In this document: piece after piece, positions 58,461-64,000 of the stretch
How positions within the stretch are numbered: the first letter of the stretch is position 1
Layout: every line of letters begins with the position of its first letter
The notes under the pieces: generated by a model
Database searches by the model: none
What the model saw: only the letters and a program-made list of their open reading frames with translations
Told to the model about the DNA's origin: nothing
Translations under genes and position numbers: made by a program
Assembly: GCF_000283155.1 (NCBI RefSeq)
Contig: NW_004454217.1
Span: forward strand, 124,001 to 188,000
Direction: 5' to 3'
Length of the DNA: 64,000 nt
DNA from: Ceratotherium simum simum
Lineage: Eukaryota > Chordata > Mammalia > Perissodactyla > Rhinocerotidae

Positions 58461-59610
58461 TACTTTTCCCCACAGAGGTACCTCTAAGGGTAAAGGAAAG
58501 TCAGATACCTTAGAAGACCTGGGGATCAAGACCAAAGCAGCCCCTAGAAGTGTGATTTTTCTTTGTCACCTCCTTTATCTTAAAAATTAACAGGTATTTA
58601 AAATTGTACTCAAGAGTATATCCATATTTATTTTACTATAAGAATGTTTCTCCCCCCAAATTGTTCACAATCCAGAGAGAGATGAAATATGTTCATCCTG
58701 TGAATTCAGGAGCCCTTTGGCACACTGCAGAATTCTCCTTGGGTTGTGCATAACCCTATCTTGAGAACACAGACCTGTGGTTATTTGATCCCCATAGTGG
58801 CTCTGTGACCATAGGCCAAGAGCAAACTTGCTAAGTTAGACTTTGTCTGACTCCTTACTATTAATAAACATTATATAACAGTGTAACACGTTTAGTTTTT
58901 CTTTGACACTTAAATTTTTATGTCATTATATTTATCTACTCCTAGAGGAAAGTAGCTTTTCAGGTAATCTAAAGGCTGTTTCCCTCTGCCTTTTGCTTTG
59001 TAGGAAATTTTTGTTTTAATGATAGCCAGGTTAGGTTACAATTTTGTTAAGTTTCTCAAAGAGAGATCTCTTAAAAGCAGGGCTGTGAAATTCCTGTGTA
59101 GTTTTTAGTAAAGTTTTAATTTCTCAACAGTTTTTGAATTATGATTTTTCTACAGATAAATATATTTTTGTGTCACTGAAGTATCTCATTTTAGTGAGTG
59201 TGTTAAGATTTTTTTCTATTATTTGAATATATATGATGCATTGTATAAAGATGAAAACCCCCAAGATGATTTTTAAGAAACCTTTTGTTTTGGATTAGAA
59301 GTCTGCTATGCTATACTTGAGAGATTTAATAATCTTGTATAGCCAGAATGATTTGGACATGTAGGGAATAGATTTGAATGAAAAATATTTTATGGTAAAT
59401 AGAAATAAATGCAGGTATTATACTAATATACAATTTAGAGTGAGTTTAAAATGTAGCATATAAAGTTAATCTTTGTTTAACATTTCAGGTTTTGGTTTTA
59501 CTTTATCTAGAGACCGTTTTATTTTTGTAGGTGGAGCAAATATAGATGTGTCAAATCCAAATGGATAAAATAATGTTCTAATTTCAGATTCCTTCTTTTT
59601 TCATTTTCAG
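58461..59610. other. RTN4: Intron 3 end before exon 4
   Basis: AT-rich, without a named repeat. The last 40 bases hold the branch-site candidate and the acceptor tract of exon 4. Confidence 0.55.
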
Positions 59611-59818
59611 TTGTTGACCTCCTCTACTGGAGAGATATTAAGAAGACTGGAGTGGTGTTTGGTGCCAGCTTATTCCTGCTGCTTTCGTTGACAGTATTCA
59701 GCATTGTGAGTGTAACGGCCTACATTGCCTTGGCCCTGCTCTCTGTGACCATCAGCTTTAGGATATATAAGGGTGTGATCCAAGCTATCCAGAAATCAGA
59801 TGAAGGCCATCCATTCAG
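59611..59818 (+). CDS. RTN4: RTN4 exon 4, start of the reticulon homology domain
   Basis: The exon is 208 bases, as in other reticulons. With one base from the previous exon and two of three bases of the last codon it contributes 70 residues, apparently identical to the human protein as I recall it. Residues 1-14 are a charged juxtamembrane stretch with Trp7 and KK. Residues 15-50 form the first long hydrophobic segment, which dips into the ER membrane as a hairpin wedge. Residues 51-70 are the start of Nogo-66, the loop that binds the Nogo receptor. It is shared by Nogo-A, B and C. The strong acceptor TTTTTTCATTTTCAG and donor CAG|GTGAGA frame it. The donor is phase 2 and splits an Arg codon. 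Confidence 0.98.
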
Positions 59819-60489
59819 GTGAGATGTCTGGAAAACAAGGCACACATTGGCAGCACTATAAAGAGGATTGGTATTGAGACTTCATTCTGCTCTCTGTAGA
59901 GTTACCGCCATGCATTTTTTACTGCTTAAAGATAATTGCAAATTTTTGCTAAAAAGCTATACCAAAAGCATCTGCTTTTGAGATTCCTAAAGGTCATTTC
60001 ATAGGCTCATGATGGAAAAGACTGGGTTTACATATCATTAGGATAACTGCTACTTGTTAGTAATATTTATTTGTGAGAAGTAGGTATCGCTTGTCTAATT
60101 TCACTTTAATGGAAGCTATATCTTTTTAACATGGTTAGGATTGGTGAGAGTTATATTTTCTTTATTGCTTACTTTTATGCTATCTGATATTAGAAATACC
60201 TTTCTTTCCAATAGTGTGTGTATGTTTTTCTATTATGCTTTCTCATCTTGCCTATGTCTTTTCTTAACCATTCTTTTTCTATCTAGTTTCTTCTCATTCC
60301 CTAAGGCATTACTTTTGTATTAACCTTTGGAGAGCTCCTTCATTTCAGCAGCTCCTTTTCTCTAAACTATTATCTTCTGCCCTTATTTTTACAAGTACAC
60401 TGTAGCATTATATGTCTAATTCCTAATGGGACACACCTCAGCTTGGGTCTTCTGCCCTCACTTCATATTCAGCATGTCCCCCTTGCCCT

Positions 60490-60668
60490 TTTAAAAATTG
60501 AGATATAATCCACATACTATAAAATTCAGTGGTTTTTAGTATATTCACAGAATTGTACACCATCACCATCTAATTCCAGACAGTTTCATCACACCAAAAA
60601 GACACTTGATACCCATTAGGGGTCACTCCCCACCCAGTCGCTGACAACCACTACCTCATCGTGTCTTT
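60490..60668 (-). mobile_element. Short L1M 3-prime fragment
   Basis: The stretch ATTGAGATATAATCCACATA, CAGTGGTTTTTAGTATATTC, CACCATCACCATCTAATTCC and CCATTAGGGGTCACTCC is a classic antisense L1 3-prime end, 5-prime truncated to under 200 bases. Confidence 0.8.
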
Positions 60669-60832
60669 AAGTGAACCTTTTTTCTCAAACTTGTCAATTT
60701 CTATCAGTAACACCACTATTATCCTAATTTCAGGCTTGCCCCCAGTTTTGGTGTTACCTTTGTTTGTTTACATCTCATGCAAAGAAAATAACGAAATTTT
60801 GTTTTTTTTCCCCTACTTCCTCAGTCTAGACC

Positions 60833-61266
60833 AGGCGTCCTTAAACTACAGCCATGGCCAAATCCAGTCTCCTGCCTGCTTTTGTAAATAAAGGTTTTTT
60901 TTGTTTTTTTTTAAAGATTTATTTATTTATTTTCCCCCCAAAGCCCCAGTAGATAGTTGTATGTCATAGTTGCACAGCCTTCTAGTTGCCGTATGTGGGA
61001 CGCAGCCTCAGCATGGCCAGAGAAGCAGTGCGTCGGTGTGCGCCCGGGATCCGAACCCGGGCCGCCAGCATCAGAGAGCACGCACTTAACCGCTAAGCCA
61101 CAGGGCCGGCCCTGTAAATAAAGTTTTATTGGAACACAGCCATACTCAGTCATTTAGCTGCTTTCACGCTATAAGAGCAGAGTTAAGTAGTTGTGACAGA
61201 GACCATATGGCTTCAAAGCCTCAAAAAACTACCTGGCCCTTTACAGAAGAAGTTTGCTTACCCCTG
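60833..61266 (-). mobile_element. hAT-Charlie-like MITE split by an ERE
   Basis: Same family as the copy at 19028 but in the opposite orientation. The left part is about 60833-60893 (CCAGGCGTCCTTAAACTAC, GGCCAAATCCAGTCTCC). The right part is about 61113-61266 (TTTATTGGAACACAGCCATA, CCCTTTACAGAAGAAGTTTG). An ERE separates the halves. Confidence 0.8.
60883..61123 (-). mobile_element. ERE SINE, short type, inside hAT MITE
   Basis: The element is 60894-61112. TGTAAATAAAG is exactly duplicated at 60883-60893 and 61113-61123. The GGGCCGGCCC head and B-box are intact. Confidence 0.94.
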
Positions 61267-61269
61267 GCT

Positions 61270-61890
61270 TCACTTGTTACCCGATTGCTTCTTGTTACCT
61301 CAGATTGCTTCAGCTCTTACAGATGTTGTCAGATTAATTTTTCTCAAATACCACTTTGATCATATTTTTAGGCATAGGGGCTCTCCGTTCACTATTGGAT
61401 AAAGACCAGATATCTTTGTCTTGTCACCCATTTACTCCTTCTAGAGTTTTGTGCTCATTTTCGTGCTGCCTTTTTAGTTCCCCAGATACTCTAATCTGTC
61501 ATACTTTTTTATTTGGTTCTGTGTTTAATTTCAAGACCTAGCTCTTTGAAGAAGGCTTCCGCAACGCTGGTTCAAAATGATCTGAGAACTCATTTCTTGT
61601 TGCACTAAGTATGGCTTTGAAGAGTTCTCTAGTTGTTTTGTGTATAGATATCATTTTTTTCAAATAGATTGTGAACATTTAAAAACTATTTTGGCAAAGC
61701 AAGCATCTATTTGGGCATGAATGAGTATGTAACTACCCAGAACATTGACCAGTTGATATTAATGGGTAAAAACTTAAATTGATTTTTAAACTTCACAAGA
61801 AGACCTACTAAATTATTTTGCTTATTGTAAAGACTGTTGATTTGTTTCTCTTTAGCTTTCTCTTCATATTGATCAAGTAATGATCAGTTT
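61270..61890. other. Intronic sequence without a confident call
   Basis: A faint L2-like phrase (AGACCTAGCTCTTTGAAGAAGG) occurs near 61535. Nothing else was recognised. Confidence 0.4.
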
Positions 61891-61894
61891 GGGG

Positions 61895-62055
61895 GAGGGA
61901 CCAACATTTATTGAGTGGCTCTTATGTGTCTGGTCTTTCATGTACAGACTTAATTTTCATAACAACTCTATAAGATAGATGTATTACTCCATTTTACAGA
62001 GGGGGAAACAAACTTGGAATTCAGTAACTTGAAATTGCAGCTTCAAAATGGCAGA
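61895..62055 (-). repeat. MIR/L2-type relic
   Basis: ACATTTATTGAGTGGCTCTT, then TTTTCATAACAACTCTATAA, then CCATTTTACAGAGGGGGAAA. Confidence 0.7.
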
Positions 62056-62740
62056 GCTGTATCATGCCACAAATAATAAAGGAATATGATTTTTTATTGG
62101 TTATATTGAAATATATAAAAACATTGTCAAGCTAAAACTTCTAAATTATCTATAATATAAAAATTTTATGCATTGTTTGATTTTAAAGAAGACTTTTTGA
62201 AAAAACTAGTGACTTCTTTATTCTTTATTTCCTTAGAAATACTTTATTCTTAGCTCAAAGGGCTTTTATGGTCATTATAAAGTAAATTCAGCTAACATGC
62301 CAGTTTAAGCTTGTTGGACAGTTTTTTCAAGTTATTCAGTCACACTAGTAAAGATGATATCATACAGTTTATATGTAATAGCTGTGGTCATTGGAAAAGA
62401 GTGATGGCAGTGCTGGCATTGTATTAATTTCACATAAGTGCCAGTTGAATGAATATAAATATCCACAGACTGTCACTGATGGAGAGGGCTGCCTTTATGC
62501 CTGCTGGCCATGCATCTTGTCTTCAGCAAGAACAAAAGTAGTGGTACAAAGAAGCAGAATACCAACTCAAGTTATATCAGCCACTTTTCTATATTTCTCA
62601 AAGCTGCATAAATAAATTATTGCTGACTTAAGGGTAGATGTGAATGTTTGACTATTTTTAACTTGATACTAACAACTTGATACTTGAACAATTGTCTAAC
62701 TGTGTGCTAGACCATTGTACTAGTAAAGATATATTCCTGG
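62056..62740. other. Intronic sequence without a recognised feature
   Basis: AT-rich. No exon, RNA gene or confident repeat. Confidence 0.45.
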
Positions 62741-62744
62741 TCCT

Positions 62745-63260
62745 TGACAGTTTATACTCTATTAGGAAAAATACACAGGTATACACACATCCATATGTCA
62801 GGGCTGGGTATGGTAAATACCATAAAAATAATACAAAAGAAAGCACTGTTAGAGTTATATAGTAGGGTCTTAGGGAAGAAAGAGCAGAAGAGGCTTCATA
62901 TGTGGGTGGGATTTGAGGTGGGGCTAACTGACTGGAAATGTTATCACTAGAGATGAGAGGAGAGCTTTGTAGATTGGGAAAACAGTATGATGAACAAAGG
63001 CATTAAGATTAAAAAATGTTTGATGAATGGCTCATTGGCTACAACATGGTGAGTATTGGGAAATAAGGTTGGAAAGATTTAGGAGGGCTCTGGTTGAAAA
63101 GTTGGAACCATAGAATCACAGAATGTTTGAGCCTGAAGGGATTTAGGAAGGTCTATTTCTCTAATTTTAGAGTTGGAACTATAACCCAGAGAAGTGCTAT
63201 GCCTTTTGCAACGTTACATAGCTAGGTAGTAGCAGGTATGCTAACTGCCCCCTGAGTTCA
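62745..63260 (+). repeat. L2-like and MIR-like relics
   Basis: The phrases TCCTTGACAGTTTATACTC and GGAAGAAAGAGCAGAAGAGG resemble L2. At 63110-63240 a sequence with CACAGAATGTTTGAGCCTGA and CCCAGAGAAGTGCTATGCC resembles another ancient SINE tail. Confidence 0.4.
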
Positions 63261-63954
63261 ACCTAAATAGCACTATCTAGGATAGCTCATAAAACGAATC
63301 TGGCATTGGCTAGAGGACTGGATTAGGATGCAGACAGATTAGAGACTGGTTTGGAGACTGATAGAATATTCCACATATAAACATAAATAATGAGCACTTA
63401 ACCTAGTGTGATAACATAGTGAATAAAAACGAGGAGACATATTTGGGGCATGTTGCAGAGGTAAAACTATGGGACAAGGAGTTTTCAAAGAGGACCTATT
63501 TTCAGTGTAAGTAACTAGTGTCCACTGACATGGGGAAGTGATGAGGAGGGGCTGGGTAAGGAGCTACTCCCAAAAGATATGAGAATGCTTAGCGCTTCTG
63601 ATTTGGTTCTACTCTGCCAAAATAAAATGGCTTCTTGGAAACAATAACTAATCACACAATTCTTTGCATTCCTGCAGACTTGACTTTTTCCCCCCATTAC
63701 AGTTATCTTCTTAAATTTAACAATTCCAGCTATCTCAGTATAGATTAGGGCATATAAATGGACAGTAACTTTTATGTTTTACTGGGATTAACACTGTACT
63801 TTTGGCAGCCATTTCACAATCTGGGGCTTGACATATTGGGCAGTTTCCCCTGAAGAGTAGGCTGAGAGAGTGTAGTATTAGGAAATGAATAGGATCTTTG
63901 TTAGGAAAACTTGATGAGACAACATAATGTCAACTTGAAGAAGAAACCAAATCC

Positions 63955-64000
63955 ATAATAACAACTACCATTTATTGAGTGCTTCCTTGTGCCTGACTGT
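63955..64000 (-). repeat. MIR/L2-type relic at the window edge
   Basis: CTACCATTTATTGAGTGCTT followed by CCTTGTGCCTGACTG is the start of another relic cut by the window end. Confidence 0.6.

Larger units (their letters stand above)
27595..59610 (+). other. RTN4: RTN4 intron 3 (32 kb), holding the Nogo-C promoter and first exon
   Basis: The donor is GTAATT at 27595 and the acceptor tract CCTTCTTTTTTCATTTTCAG ends at 59610. A plausible branch site, TTCTAAT, lies about 30 bases upstream. From this intron Nogo-A and Nogo-B transcripts remove the Nogo-C exon at 39841. Confidence 0.9.
1..64000 (+). other. RTN4: RTN4 (Nogo) gene, internal portion
   Basis: Four coding exons on the + strand match reticulon-4 in sequence, order, length and phase: exon 2 (24428-24484), exon 3 (25183-27594), the Nogo-C first exon (39841-39874) and exon 4 (59611-59818). 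The encoded protein is an endoplasmic-reticulum tubule-shaping membrane protein. Its long isoform, Nogo-A, is also a neurite-growth inhibitor. Exon 1 with the Nogo-A/B start lies left of the window and exons 5 onward lie right of it, so the whole window is inside the transcription unit. The exons make up only about 4 percent of the sequence; the rest is intron filled with transposons. The assignment rests on near-identity to the known mammalian protein as I remember it, not on a search. Confidence 0.96.
59819..64000 (+). other. RTN4: RTN4 intron 4 (5-prime part)
   Basis: Begins GTGAGA after exon 4 and runs off the right edge. Exon 5, which should continue Nogo-66, is not in the window. Confidence 0.9.

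Noticed and set aside
7514..61123. Regularly recurring similar 200-300 base units as an array or CRISPR-like system
   Set aside because: Spacing is irregular, each unit has its own target-site duplication and the sequence is ERE SINE.
1..64000. A previously undescribed multi-gene or defence-type system
   Set aside because: All coding evidence belongs to one known gene, RTN4. Everything else with structure is a transposon, a simple repeat or ordinary intron.

Overview
This is a piece of a mammalian nuclear genome. It carries part of the reticulon-4 (RTN4, Nogo) gene on the + strand, set in large repeat-filled introns. At least 14 tRNA-derived SINEs of the equine repetitive element (ERE) type point to a perissodactyl, most likely an equid. 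Most of the EREs still have intact target-site duplications (TSDs). Nothing prokaryotic, plasmid-borne or viral-replicon-like was seen.

Layout. Bases 1 to about 340 are GC-rich and look like the edge of the CpG island of the main RTN4 promoter; coding exon 1 should lie just upstream of the window. Intron 1 runs to 24427. Exon 2 (24428-24484, 19 codons) is the small cassette that separates the two Nogo-B lengths. It is followed by a non-canonical GC donor and a 698-base intron. Exon 3 (25183-27594, 804 codons) is the large Nogo-A-specific exon. Intron 3 (27595-59610) contains the alternative first exon of Nogo-C (start codon 39841, coding to 39874) with its own promoter region. Exon 4 (59611-59818) is the first exon of the reticulon homology domain; it encodes the first membrane hairpin and the first 20 residues of Nogo-66. 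The rest of the domain (exon 5 onward) lies beyond 64000.

Every coding junction in the window is phase 1, except the exon 4 end, which is phase 2. Exons 2 and 3 are therefore both symmetric cassettes. Exon 1 plus exons 2 and 3 gives Nogo-A, leaving out exon 3 gives Nogo-B, and starting at 39841 gives Nogo-C. All three join exon 4 in the same frame.

The introns are dominated by nested mobile elements: two long minus-strand L1s (8519-13168 and about 13320-19795), a third L1 (51680-54360), L1 3-prime relics, DNA transposons (two Tigger-like, two hAT-like), one MaLR LTR, MIR/L2 relics and the EREs. A 145-base assembly gap (41160-41304) sits inside a short insertion that looks like an L1 5-prime-UTR-only retrocopy, 1.2 kb downstream of the Nogo-C exon. 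I found no second host gene and no previously undescribed system. The most interesting points are the GC-AG intron at the Nogo-A/B decision point, an in-frame upstream ORF before the Nogo-C start, and the gap-bearing L1 5-prime-UTR insertion.
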